Assembly: GCA_030848705.1 (NCBI GenBank)
Contig: CM061243.1
Span: 116,708,674 to 116,772,673, forward strand
DNA from: Heracleum sosnowskyi
Taxonomy: Eukaryota > Streptophyta > Magnoliopsida > Apiales > Apiaceae
Direction: 5' to 3'
DNA: 64,000 nucleotides
Under the pieces are notes generated by a model that made no database searches, was not told the DNA's origin, and worked only from the letters and a program-made list of their open reading frames with translations. Position 1 is the first letter of the stretch. Every line of letters starts with the position of its first letter. The translations under genes were made by a program, and so were the position numbers. Below, piece by piece: positions 11,308 through 20,610 of the stretch.

Positions 11308-11989
11308 CTAAAATTGTTACTCTATTTAACTCTTTCCTATTTGAACACCAATATAAACGAATGTTCACTCACGACTACTTGTCAAGATGTGTCTATTGTC
11401 AACCATCACTTTTGTTATAATGTTCGCTATTGATGTCCCGAGTTCATTCTTTTTGTTTTCGAAAGGTTTTGGTACACATAACTTTGTCATTTGTTGTCAA
11501 GGAACCACCCTTTTGCTTGCCCTTCAATACTTGAAGACCATTTAATACTTGAAGACCATTTAATACTTGAAGGCCAATAACGTAAATTTCGTAGTTTCTT
11601 AATTTGTAAATCATCATGCCAAAAGCCAATAATTTTATTTCTATTTCTACGCAGAAGGGAGTGTGTTAAGTACTCTTTTCTCCTCTTTTTTTTGTAAACA
11701 ATATTTTGGGTTTAAAAAAAACACGACCAAAATGGCAATACATGACTCGGATATTTTAATAGAAGTAGATTCAACTAAATTTTATACAATAAATTCGAGA
11801 ATTACCAATTCAAGTTTTAGCATAATAAATCATGTGATTAAGAAAATATTTTGATCAAAATATAACAAGAATAATTACATCCAAAATTAGGTCAAAGATG
11901 AACATAAATAATTTCAGAATATGTCAAATAATTTTAGGATCTTGGGAGTTGGGATCATGTCCTTTTACTTTTACATACCACTTCTAGCC
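11308..11989. other. Intergenic DNA with paralogous blocks
   Basis: No gene. 11309-11420 recurs diverged at 20154-20275. 11570-11650 and 11740-11955 recur at 7690-7760 and 8760-8880. A perfect triplicated 20-bp unit (TACTTGAAGACCATTTAA and variants) lies at 11525-11575. Confidence 0.6.
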
Positions 11990-12177
11990 GACGCCCGCAT
12001 CCCTCGCAATCGAACCATATTTTGTGAATAATCGCAAGATGTGGGTTGGTTGGAATTTCTAATAATCGCCTATTTGCGATTTCATTACGGTTTCATATAT
12101 TCAAAAATTGCTAAAATGCAACCGTAATTGCAAACCGCAACAAATATATAATGAATTATAATTTTATAAAATACACT

Positions 12178-12685
12178 TGATATGGGCTAAAAATAACCCT
12201 AGATATGTAATTAATGATATATTAATTAGACCTAGTTCGGTCCAAGAATTAGGCCCGATAAAAAGGCCCGAAACCCTAATCATTTATTAATTTCGTAATT
12301 AATAAATAAGGGAAATTACCAGCTCATTAAATGAGTCCAGCACATATTAAACTCTTCAAAAATCAGCAATCAAGATACACAAATCAACTAGGAGTCAGCC
12401 TCCTACGAAATAGGATTCACAATCCTGATCTAAGAAGGCTACTTGGCCTCCAAGTCACCTTCTTCTACTCTAAATGCAAGGCTCCTGACGCCTATATAAG
12501 GACCCTCGTCCTTCATTCTAGAACTACGTTTTTTGGCTTGATTCTCTACATAACAGAGATACGTAGGCATCTTGTGAGGACCTGTTTAGTCACGAACCAC
12601 GAGAGCAGCCATAAAGACACGATTGTCCACCATCATTCATTGAATACAGCCGTCAACATCTAAATCTACATTTCATTCCATAACA
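12178..12685 (+). repeat. 5' LTR of Gypsy G
   Basis: 508 bp, TG..CA ends. A TATA box CTATATAAGG (12492-12501) lies about 185 bp before the end of the LTR, so U3 is about 320 bp and R-U5 about 150-160 bp. An open frame of 110 codons occurs in both LTRs because they are identical; it is not a gene. Confidence 0.95.
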
Positions 12686-12687
12686 TT

Positions 12688-12705
12688 TGGCGCCGTCTGT
12701 GGGAA
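12688..12705 (+). other. Primer-binding site of Gypsy G
   Basis: TGGCGCCGTCTGTGGGAA begins 2 bases after the LTR. It matches the TGGCGCC start common to plant Tat/Athila elements. The tRNA is not resolved from the sequence alone. Confidence 0.75.
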
Positions 12706-12718
12706 GACGACATCAACC

Positions 12719-14590
12719 ATGGCTAGAACACGAAAAACAGCAACCGCTACTGAATCAACTGTCACCACCACTGTTCCAACCACCACGGAACCAGGGTCGT
12801 TACCCCTCACGACAGTGGTTTCTCAACCACTAGGGACGTTGCCCATCACCACAGAGGTGGTGTCTCAACCACAAGGGACGAATCCCCAAGCTTCCATACC
12901 TCAGAACGAGACGAACCCTCTTCAGATGGTTGTCTCGCCCCTCGACCATAACCTTCCCCATGGAGCACAGATCTTCACAACCGTGCTTCCTATAAGCACC
13001 AATCCAGCATACGGACTGCCCAACTATCCCCCTGAAACTGGAGGGAGTGGCCATGCCCCAATAATTCATGAACCATACGAACCACCCTACATTCGAGGAT
13101 TGGGACCTGTCCCTGAAGGAAGATACTTGGATTATTCTGGGCCCTACTCTGATGACTACTCGTCTGATGAAGGACGAGATCGAGCACCCAGAAGAAGAAG
13201 AGCCAGCAAAGAGCCCTTTGGAAGAAGGAATCGGGGGGCAACTACAAGGGTACCTATGACTGCCATGGAAAGGATAAGGGCTCATGAGGCCGAGATCCAG
13301 AAACTAAAGAAAAACATAGAGATAGAGCAACAAAGGAGGCAGACTCAGCCTTCGAATCAAGGGGCAGGAGATGTCCCCATAATTGATTTAGGAACACCTT
13401 CAAGGAGGCAAGAAGGAGCTAGGGCTCCGAGGACGGAGATTCCTAAGTCAGATCCCCGTGTTTTAACACAACTGGGTGACCCAGACGATCCCATTCCACC
13501 CTTCACTGAAGAAGTAATGGACGCTCACGTATCGAGGAAATTCAAGATGCCTACTATCAAGGCATATGACGGAACGGGTGATCCCGCAACCCACGTGAGG
13601 ACTTTTTCGAATGCACTGTTGCTGCAACCAGTTACCGATGCCCTTAAATGTAGGGCGTTTCCTCAAACCCTGGCTGGCATGGCCCAAAGATGGTATAGTC
13701 GTTTGCCGCCCAACTCTATCAGTTGCTTTAAAGATCTGAGCACGGCTTTCATCAATCAGTTTATCAGTGGACGGGTACATGAAAAAAGCTCTGCTTCACT
13801 CATGAATCTGATCCAAGGAAAGAATGAGACGTTGAGAGACTATCTCAAGCGTTTCACCAAAGAGACATTAAACATACCTGATCTAGATAACAAGGTAGCT
13901 ATGATAGCCCTTCAACAAGGAACCACAGATGTCTTTTTCAAGATGTCATTGGCTAAACACCCCCCTGAGAGCATGACCGAGCTCCAACAAAGGGTTGGAA
14001 AGTACATCAAAGCTGAGGAAAGCATGAAGAAAACTGACACAGGTGTTGGAAATAATGGTGGCTCGAATAAGCGAAAGACGGAGCAAGAGTATGATGTCAA
14101 GGACAAATATCCTCGTACGACTAGAGACTCTGATTCAGACACGAAATTTACCGAATATGCAAGGTTGAATGCTCCAAGGAGTCAAATCCTCTTTGACATT
14201 GAGAAAGATAGGGACTTTCGATGGCTGAAGCCACTAAGGGGAGATCCTGAGAAGCGAAACAAGAACAAGTACTGTAGGTACCATAAAGACTCGGGCCATG
14301 ATACTGATGATTGTAGGCAACTCAAGGATGAGATCGAGTTCTTAATCCGAAAAGGAAAACTCGATAAGTTCACTAAGGATGGGAATCGAGGAAATCAGCA
14401 TGGAAACTATGAAAGGAAAAATTATGATACGAGGGACGACGACCAAGATCATAATCCTAAGCCCCGAGGGCCTGTTATCAATATGATATATGGAGGACCA
14501 GCTGCTACGTTAAGGCCTAAGAGAGTCGGGGGGCAGGTTCTCCCAATCAAGGTTATGGATTCAAGAGATGACGAAGAAATAAGGGACTGA
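12719..14590 (+). CDS. gag: Gag polyprotein of Gypsy G
   Basis: 623 codons, beginning with the first ATG 14 bases after the primer-binding site (MARTRKTATATES). The N-terminal 150 residues are Thr/Pro-rich and low in complexity. A basic stretch (RRRRASKEPFGRRNR) and a short helix follow at about 155-210. The retrotransposon Gag capsid domain lies at about 275-430 (GMAQRWYSRLP, then a helix-rich part). A Cys/His knuckle of the Tat type, CRYHKDSGHDTDDC, lies near residue 520. Gag packages the element RNA into virus-like particles in the cytoplasm. The frame is fully open and ends with a normal stop. In many Tat elements gag runs on toward pol; here it is followed by a deletion, so only gag, RNase H and integrase parts remain. 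Confidence 0.9.
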   Translation: MARTRKTATATESTVTTTVPTTTEPGSLPLTTVVSQPLGTLPITTEVVSQPQGTNPQASIPQNETNPLQMVVSPLDHNLPHGAQIFTTVLPISTNPAYGLPNYPPETGGSGHAPIIHEPYEPPYIRGLGPVPEGRYLDYSGPYSDDYSSDEGRDRAPRRRRASKEPFGRRNRGATTRVPMTAMERIRAHEAEIQKLKKNIEIEQQRRQTQPSNQGAGDVPIIDLGTPSRRQEGARAPRTEIPKSDPRVLTQLGDPDDPIPPFTEEVMDAHVSRKFKMPTIKAYDGTGDPATHVRTFSNALLLQPVTDALKCRAFPQTLAGMAQRWYSRLPPNSISCFKDLSTAFINQFISGRVHEKSSASLMNLIQGKNETLRDYLKRFTKETLNIPDLDNKVAMIALQQGTTDVFFKMSLAKHPPESMTELQQRVGKYIKAEESMKKTDTGVGNNGGSNKRKTEQEYDVKDKYPRTTRDSDSDTKFTEYARLNAPRSQILFDIEKDRDFRWLKPLRGDPEKRNKNKYCRYHKDSGHDTDDCRQLKDEIEFLIRKGKLDKFTKDGNRGNQHGNYERKNYDTRDDDQDHNPKPRGPVINMIYGGPAATLRPKRVGGQVLPIKVMDSRDDEEIRD

Positions 14591-15211
14591 GATGCCAGGA
14601 ACATGGCATGCCCCAAATTTGAAAGTTTATTATGTTTAATTGTTTCCTAATAGTACAAGTAGCAATAAGGTCGACGAAACCATTCTGAGCTCTTAAGCTC
14701 TTAATAGGAAGTAAAGCACTATGTAAGGGTTGAACCCTCTTTTTTAAAGAAAATATTCAAGTTCTTTTTCACTATTTTATTACTTATCTGTGTTTGAGCA
14801 TTTCCTTATCATTTTGTTAAAGAGCAAGTTGTACCAATATCACTTGATCAAAATGCCAGCCCATTCAAGAGGCCAAGTATTAGGAATTGCCTTACAAAAG
14901 AAAAGCTAAATAAATATAAGTGAATGCAAGAACGAAGAAACATAATATGCATAAATAACATGCATGGATAGAAGATCCCGAAGGATCAAAGAGTTATGTT
15001 ACCAGCTCAACTAGAAGCCTTTGAGGCCCTGAAGAAATACATGGCTGAAAGAATTGAAAATGCAGAAGCCCGTCTACTATGTGGGTAAGATTCTTCATGG
15101 GGCAGAAATAAACTACTCTACCATAGAGAAGTTTGCCTTAGCCTTGACAATGGCCTCAAGAAAGCTACACCCATACTTCCAGGCTCACAAGATAGAGCAC
15201 TTGCTGACTTA
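14591..15211 (+). pseudogene. Deletion junction with a remnant of the RT/RNase H region
   Basis: After the gag stop, about 400 bp hold no coding signal. From 15000 a frameshifted remnant appears: AQLEAFEALKKYMAE, then in another frame KPVYYVGKILHGAE and MASRKLHPYFQAHKIE, which is the connection/RNase H end of a Gypsy reverse transcriptase. No protease motif and no YVDD-type catalytic motif exist anywhere in the element. About 1.5-2 kb of pol is therefore missing relative to a complete Tat element (size inferred). Confidence 0.8.
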
Positions 15212-16513
15212 ATGGTTGAATGTACCATTGACAACCAAGAAGTCGGGGGGCAGGAAGTACTAGTAGAAGATAGCAAAGATGAAGACATGGTGTCCAAAGA
15301 ATGTTGGGTGCTCTATTTTGATGGAGCATCAAAAACAAAATCATATGGAGCTGGTTTAGTGCTACAAAGTCCTGATGGATTCACAATAGAGTATGCACTG
15401 AAACTTGACTTCCCAACGACAAACAATGAGGCTGAGTATGAAGCTTTGATTGCTGGTTTAGGGCTGGCTGGAGCCCTGAGGGCCAAAACTCTGAAAGTAT
15501 GTGGAGACTCGAGGCTGGTGGTTTCCCAAGTAAATGGAGAGTTTGAAGCTAGAGATAAAGTCATGGCCAAGTACTTGAAACTTGTTAAGGCCATCATGAC
15601 TCAGTTCGATGAATGTTATGTGGAGCACGTTCCGAGGGAGGAAAACGTGAAGGCTGATGCCTTGTCTAAGTTTGCCTCTTCTGAAATTGAAAATTATGCA
15701 GGGAGTGTATACTTTCAAGTCTTGAAGACCCCGAGCATCAATGGAAAGTTGGTAGCACCCATTGGTATTACCAGTTGTTGGATTGATCCCATCAAAGCAC
15801 ATCTGGAAACTGGGTGGTTGCCCAACGACACTTCAGAAGCACGAAAGCTATACGTCAAAGCACTAAGGTATGCCCTAATTGAGGGAATCATATACAAGAA
15901 GTCTTTCATCATTCCTTATCTGAAGTGTTGGAGACCCCAAGAAGCAGAATTGGCCCTAAAGGAAGTATATGAAGGAATCTGTGGGCAACACTTGGGGGGC
16001 AGAGCCCTTGCACATAAAGTTACCCGTCTAGGTTTCTATTGGCCAAGCATACTTGCTGATGCTAAAAGCTATGTGAGAAAATGTGAACGGTGCCAGAAAC
16101 ATGCACCAGTGGTTAGACAACCACCTGAGATGATGACATCCATTAACTCTCCTATCCCTTTTACTATATGGGGAATGGATATACCTGGGCCATTTCCAAT
16201 GGCGAGTGCTCAAAGAAAGTTCTTGATAGTGGCAATTGACTACTTCACCAAGTGGATTGAGGCTAAGCCATTAGCCAAGATAACCACCAAGCAAGTGATG
16301 CAATTCTTCTGGGAAAATGTGATATGTAGGTATGGAATTCCCCGAGTCTTTGTTACGGACAATGGAACTCAATTCAACAATGATGAGTTCAAGAAATATT
16401 GTGAAGAAAATGATATCCAATTACGCTTCACTCCTGTTGCTCATCCTCAAACAAATGGGCAAGCTGAGGTTGCAAATCGAATTATCCTAGATGGACTAAA
16501 GAAAAGAGTTTAA
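15212..16513 (+). CDS. pol: Archaeal-type RNase H and integrase of Gypsy G (truncated pol)
   Basis: 433 codons. Residues 30-155 form a type I RNase H with the acidic set visible: D37 in YFDGAS, E75 in NNEAEYEAL, D99 in CGDSRL and D149 in KADALS. This extra (archaeal-type) RNase H before integrase is typical of Tat elements. Integrase follows: a zinc-binding H2C2 region (H260 to C291 and C294 in KCERCQKH), then the DDE core with D323 (WGMDIPG), D383 (VTDNGTQF) and E419 (NGQAEV), giving the canonical D-X35-E. The frame then meets a TAA at 16511 inside the integrase, just after LDGLKKRV. The ATG used here is internal; the natural protein would have started much further upstream. Catalytic residues are present, so the part up to the stop looks conserved. 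Confidence 0.85.
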   Translation: MVECTIDNQEVGGQEVLVEDSKDEDMVSKECWVLYFDGASKTKSYGAGLVLQSPDGFTIEYALKLDFPTTNNEAEYEALIAGLGLAGALRAKTLKVCGDSRLVVSQVNGEFEARDKVMAKYLKLVKAIMTQFDECYVEHVPREENVKADALSKFASSEIENYAGSVYFQVLKTPSINGKLVAPIGITSCWIDPIKAHLETGWLPNDTSEARKLYVKALRYALIEGIIYKKSFIIPYLKCWRPQEAELALKEVYEGICGQHLGGRALAHKVTRLGFYWPSILADAKSYVRKCERCQKHAPVVRQPPEMMTSINSPIPFTIWGMDIPGPFPMASAQRKFLIVAIDYFTKWIEAKPLAKITTKQVMQFFWENVICRYGIPRVFVTDNGTQFNNDEFKKYCEENDIQLRFTPVAHPQTNGQAEVANRIILDGLKKRV

Positions 16514-16950
16514 CACTCCAGAAACACTTGGGTAGACGAATTACTCCCCATACTTTGGGCATATCGTACTACCTGTAAAGTCACCACTGGAGCAACCCCA
16601 TTTCTGCTGGTATATGGGGCAGAAGCAATGGTTCCAGTAGAGATTACCCACACGTCTCCAAGAGTTGAGGATTACGAACCAGAGACAAATGGAGAAGGCT
16701 TGCGGCTAGCTTTAGATCTAATTGATGAAGTTAGAGACGAGGCAAATGCCAAGATAGTTCAGCATCAGAAACGAGCATCTTTCTATTACAACCTAAGGGT
16801 TAAAGAGAGATTCTTCCGTCAAGGAGACTTAGTCCTCCGAAAGATTGAGGCATCCGGAGTTGGACAAAAAGGCAAGTTGGCCCCAAGTTGGGAATGACCA
16901 TATCACGTTAAGAACGTGTTTGGACGAGGCTCGTAAAAGCTAGAAACCCT
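16514..16950 (+). pseudogene. Integrase C-terminal part of Gypsy G
   Basis: Continues the integrase after the TAA: WVDELLPILWAYRTTCK, GATPFLLVYGAEAMVPVE, then a basic C-terminal domain (RVKERFFRQGDLVLRKIE) up to KLAPSWE, where a TGA replaces the codon expected before PYHVKNVF. The stops at 16511 and about 16895 are isolated point changes rather than frameshifts; base deamination is a possible cause. Confidence 0.8.
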
Positions 16951-17400
16951 CGAAGGGCATGAGGTGCCAAAAACTTGGCATGCCTCAAACTTGGAAGTTA
17001 ATTATGTTTAGTGCATCCTAAAAGGATCCGCTAGTCGGACAAGTAGAAATAAGATTCGATGAAATCATGAGCTTCCCAGAAAGCAGATGAAGGATTGAGC
17101 CCGTTTTGATTGGTAGAAACATCCTCAAAAGCTTTGCCAAGGCAAACTACAAATTATTGCAAAGGAAAACATACAAAATATGCATGTCAACTACACAAAT
17201 AGAGTTGAATACAACGAACCCTGAAGGGTGAAGGGTTGAAACCCCTGAAAATTCGAGGAAGTAGAGCTCAGAACGAGCTTCGATTCGATATACTGGAAGC
17301 TCAAATTAAAGAAACAAGTGAAACATTATGTCTGTCTTCGTTCATGAAGACTTCTCGATGTGAAAATTAAGATGTTGAACCTCAAAATCAGGTCCTCTAC
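16951..17400. other. Start of the 3' noncoding region of Gypsy G
   Basis: Noncoding. It includes a degenerate repetition of the sequence following gag (compare CAGGAACATGGCATGCCCCA near 14596 with CCAAAAACTTGGCATGCCTC near 16967), so gag and pol were followed by related tails. Confidence 0.5.
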
Positions 17401-17800
17401 CTGTAAGCCACGTTTGGCGTTGTTGAAACCTCAAATGAGGTCTAAGGTGTTAGAACTCAAGATAGTTCTTGTATCTGTAAGCCACGTTTGGCGTTGTTGA
17501 AACCTCAAATGAGGTCTAAGGTGTTAGAACTCAAGATAGTTCTTGTATCTGTAAGCCACGTTTGGCGTTGTTGAAACCTCAAATGAGGTCTAAGGTGTTA
17601 GAACTCAAGATAGTTCTTGTATCTGTAAGCCACGTTTGGCGTTGTTGAAACCTCAAATGAGGTCTAAGGTGTTAGAACTCAAGATAGTTCTTGTATCTGT
17701 AAGCCACGTTTGGCGTTGTTGAAACCTCAAATGAGGTCTAAGGTGTTAGAACTCAAGTTAGTTCTTGTATCTATAAGCCACGTTTGGCGTTATTGGAGCC
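17401..17800. repeat. 74-bp tandem repeat in Gypsy G
   Basis: Five full units at exactly 74-bp spacing (17401, 17475, 17549, 17623, 17697) and a partial sixth from 17771. Each contains GTAAGCCACGTTTGGCGTTG and CTCAAATGAGGTCTAAGG. Units are almost identical. Tandem arrays in the 3' region are characteristic of Tat/Ogre elements. Confidence 0.95.
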
Positions 17801-18720
17801 AACCGAGGTCGAAGAAACTCTAGACTGAGATCGAACGACCGAGGTCGAAAAAACACGGAAAAACGAGGTCAAATTGCTCGACCTGGGACCAAATTGAGGT
17901 CTAAAATACCTCAAAAATGAGGTCTAAAATACCTCAAAAATGAGGTCGAAGGAGACCGGGTTTGAGATCGAACGACCAAAGTCGAAAAAGCATATGTCAC
18001 AAGCACAAATTAAAACAAAGCCCTAACCCGATGGCGAAATTTTTTGCAAAATCATGTATCAGAATACTAGCAAAATCATGTATCAGTATACACACGACCC
18101 AAATTCCTGGTCGAAAAATGTGAGGTCGAAAAAGACCCAAGTTGAACTCGAAGATTTCTGGTCGAATTTACACTTAAAATCAAGGTCGACATGTTCGACC
18201 TCACTCCACTTCCTAGTCGAAAATGAATACTGGGAATGAGATCGAAATAATACTAATTCCTGGTCGAAAATTTGAGGTCGAAAAAGGCCTAAACTTTCTG
18301 GTCGAAGTGTTCGACCTCAACACTGTTCTGATCGAAATTAAGCTGTAATTCCTGCTCGAAAATGCAAAGAGATGAGGTCGAAAATTTGAGGTCGAAAAAG
18401 ACCTAAATTTCCTGGTCGAACTGATCGACCTCATTCCAGTCCTGGTCGAAATTGACTTGAAATTCTGGTCGAAATTGACTTGACTTCCTGGTCGAAATTG
18501 ACTTGACTTCCTGGTCGAAATTGGCTTAAATTCTGGTCGAAAATAGCCTGAAAAATCCAGGTCGAAAAAGCCTAGAATCCTGGTCGAAAATTCCTGGTCG
18601 AATTTATACTAAAATTCCTGGTCGAACCATTCGACCTCACCCCAGTCCTGGTCGAAAAAGACCTAGAGTCCTGGTCGAAAATAACTTAGAATTCTGGTCG
18701 AAAATACCTCAAAATGAGGT
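17801..18720. repeat. Dispersed GGTCGAA repeat array in Gypsy G
   Basis: Dozens of CTGGTCGAA, GAGGTCGAAAAAG and TTCGACCTCA motifs at irregular 25-40 bp spacing, in both orientations. Many opposing copies can pair into short hairpins. The array gives rise to spurious open frames. The same core recurs in element F (51370-51996). Confidence 0.9.
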
Positions 18721-18744
18721 CTAAAAAACCTCAAAATGAGTTTT

Positions 18745-19060
18745 AGGAATAAATGTTAAAAAATACCTGTGAGTACACGAAAATTCCTAAAATATTAGGA
18801 ATAAATGTTAAAAAATACCTGTGAGTATACGAAAATTCCTAAAATATTAGGAATAAATGTTAAAAATACCTGTGGGTACACGAAAATTCCTAAAATATTA
18901 GGAATAAATGTTAAAAAATACCTGTGGGTACACGAAAATTCCTAAAATATTAGGAATAAATGTTAAAAAATACCTGTGGGTACACGAAAATTCCTAAAAT
19001 ATTAGGAATAAATATTAAAAATGCCTGTGGGTACATGGAAATTCCTAAAATATTAGGAAT
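18745..19060. repeat. 52-bp tandem repeat in Gypsy G
   Basis: Six units of 51-52 bp beginning AGGAATAAATGTTAAAAAAT at 18745, 18797, 18849, 18900, 18952 and 19004, with a partial unit from 19055. Each ends CGAAAATTCCTAAAATATT. AGGAAT and ATTCCT at unit ends form a small inverted repeat. Confidence 0.95.
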
Positions 19061-19254
19061 ATTTCTTATAAATGTCAAATTAGCCTCGAATAAGGCAGCA
19101 ATCGTCGTAAATGTGTAGGTCGCTCCACACTTTGCAATAAGGCGATACTTGTGAAACACTGGTGTAAATAAAGTCCTAGGTAAAGGATAAAAAGACCCCG
19201 AATCTCGAAAAAGGTCAATATAATTTCTACGAAAACTTGAAAAGTTTTCCTAGA

Positions 19255-19268
19255 AATTGGGGGGCAAA
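19255..19268 (+). other. Polypurine tract of Gypsy G
   Basis: ATTGGGGGGCAAA lies immediately before the 3' LTR and serves as plus-strand primer. Element F has the closely similar GAGGGGCAAA before its LTR. Confidence 0.85.
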
Positions 19269-19776
19269 TGATATGGGCTAAAAATAACCCTAGATATGTA
19301 ATTAATGATATATTAATTAGACCTAGTTCGGTCCAAGAATTAGGCCCGATAAAAAGGCCCGAAACCCTAATCATTTATTAATTTCGTAATTAATAAATAA
19401 GGGAAATTACCAGCTCATTAAATGAGTCCAGCACATATTAAACTCTTCAAAAATCAGCAATCAAGATACACAAATCAACTAGGAGTCAGCCTCCTACGAA
19501 ATAGGATTCACAATCCTGATCTAAGAAGGCTACTTGGCCTCCAAGTCACCTTCTTCTACTCTAAATGCAAGGCTCCTGACGCCTATATAAGGACCCTCGT
19601 CCTTCATTCTAGAACTACGTTTTTTGGCTTGATTCTCTACATAACAGAGATACGTAGGCATCTTGTGAGGACCTGTTTAGTCACGAACCACGAGAGCAGC
19701 CATAAAGACACGATTGTCCACCATCATTCATTGAATACAGCCGTCAACATCTAAATCTACATTTCATTCCATAACA
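19269..19776 (+). repeat. 3' LTR of Gypsy G
   Basis: 508 bp, apparently identical to 12178-12685, followed by the target duplication ACACT (19777-19781). Confidence 0.95.
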
Positions 19777-20137
19777 ACACTTTTTACAATATATTAATAA
19801 GTTAAATACATATTTATTTATTCATTTATATTATAATATTTTAAGATTAATGTTAAGCCTCATTTATTGCATCTTAATATAACATTAACTCAATACTTCT
19901 AGTCCAATTCGCGATCATTTTGTCTTCTAGGCTACTTGCGGATCAACGAACATAAACAAAATTTTAGGTACAAATAGGTGGTTAAACCGCAAACCAAACT
20001 GCATTAATCGCAATTCTGCGGTTGAGTTAGTGTGGTTAACCGCAATCGCATGAACGTAATTTTTAGAAAATCGCTATATGCGATTCGGTTCAACTTTTAG
20101 CTTAAAATCGATCTGATCCGCATAGCATACACCCCTG

Positions 20138-20301
20138 CTTTTAGGCTTCCATGAGTTGTACTAAAATTGTTACTCTATTTAACTCTTTACTGTTTGAACA
20201 CAACTATCATGGAGTATTCGCTTTTGACTGCTTGTCAGTATATGCCTATTGTAAACCATCACTTTTGTTTATCTTCTTTGTGCTAAATTTAAAATAGTCT
20301 C
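20138..20301. other. Intergenic DNA related to 11309-11420
   Basis: The stretch TAAAATTGTTACTCTATTTA and about 100 bases after it match 11309-11420 with scattered differences. It ends at the Copia A insertion point, where GTCTC (20297-20301) is the probable target duplicate. Confidence 0.6.
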
Positions 20302-20591
20302 TGATGAAGAAAGCACCAAGTCAAATGCTGGAATTTTACTTCTTATGTAGTGGTTACTATGTAGAGTAACAGTGACAATATTTCTGTTACTCTAATTTGT
20401 CTTTATTCTAGTAGGATAAGGGGTGATGTGGCATTCTGTTTGTTAGCTAGCTAATCATTTTCTTATCATAAATAAGGATGTACTCTTCTATCTTTTCTCT
20501 CAGGTTAGATATTATCTGTTATCAGTGCTTTCTTCCTCATATCATTATTTACAAGCTTTCTGTACATCTGATTTCTTGTCTCCTTAAATCA
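20302..20591 (+). repeat. 5' LTR of Copia A
   Basis: Starts TGATGAAGAAAGCACC and ends TTAAATCA. The partner is 48668-48952. The exact first and last bases are uncertain by a few positions, because GTCTTT follows both copies. Confidence 0.85.
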
Positions 20592-20598
20592 GTCTTTA

Positions 20599-20610
20599 TG
20601 GTATCAGAGC
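20599..20610 (+). other. Primer-binding site of Copia A
   Basis: TGGTATCAGAGC, complementary to the 3' end of initiator tRNA-Met, the usual primer of plant Copia elements. Confidence 0.9.

Larger units (their letters stand above)
12178..19776 (+). mobile_element. Gypsy LTR retrotransposon G, Tat-like, internally deleted
   Basis: Complete from LTR to LTR: 508-bp LTRs starting TGATATGGGC and ending CATAACA, with a 5-bp target duplication ACACT at 12173-12177 and 19777-19781. Order: LTR, primer-binding site, gag, a gap where protease and most of reverse transcriptase should be, RNase H, integrase, a long repeat-rich 3' region, polypurine tract, LTR. The long 3' noncoding part and the gag type suggest the Tat lineage (Ogre/Retand relatives). 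The LTRs look identical by eye, so insertion was recent although the element cannot encode reverse transcriptase. Confidence 0.9.
11990..20137. mobile_element. hAT-like non-autonomous element, split by Gypsy G
   Basis: The flanks of G (about 11990-12172 and 19777-20137) are rich in GCGGTT/AACCGC, CGATTT and TTGCGA motifs. The right side ends in ACACCCCTG (20129-20137), whose complement CAGGGGTGT is a typical terminus of plant hAT-superfamily MITEs. The left terminus is not recognisable, so the left boundary is approximate and the element may be truncated. No transposase is present. Confidence 0.4.

Noticed and set aside
12830..14373. Open frames opposite the Gypsy G gag
   Set aside because: They mirror the reading frame and codon bias of gag on the other strand and have no family features.
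17401..18720. Possible CRISPR-like array
   Set aside because: Repeats are 74 bp without variable spacers or irregularly spaced short motifs, within a eukaryotic retrotransposon.
12331..19754. An identical 110-codon open frame at 12331-12663 and 19422-19754
   Set aside because: It lies wholly inside the two LTRs of Gypsy G and is duplicated only because the LTRs are identical; no domain and it spans the TATA box.
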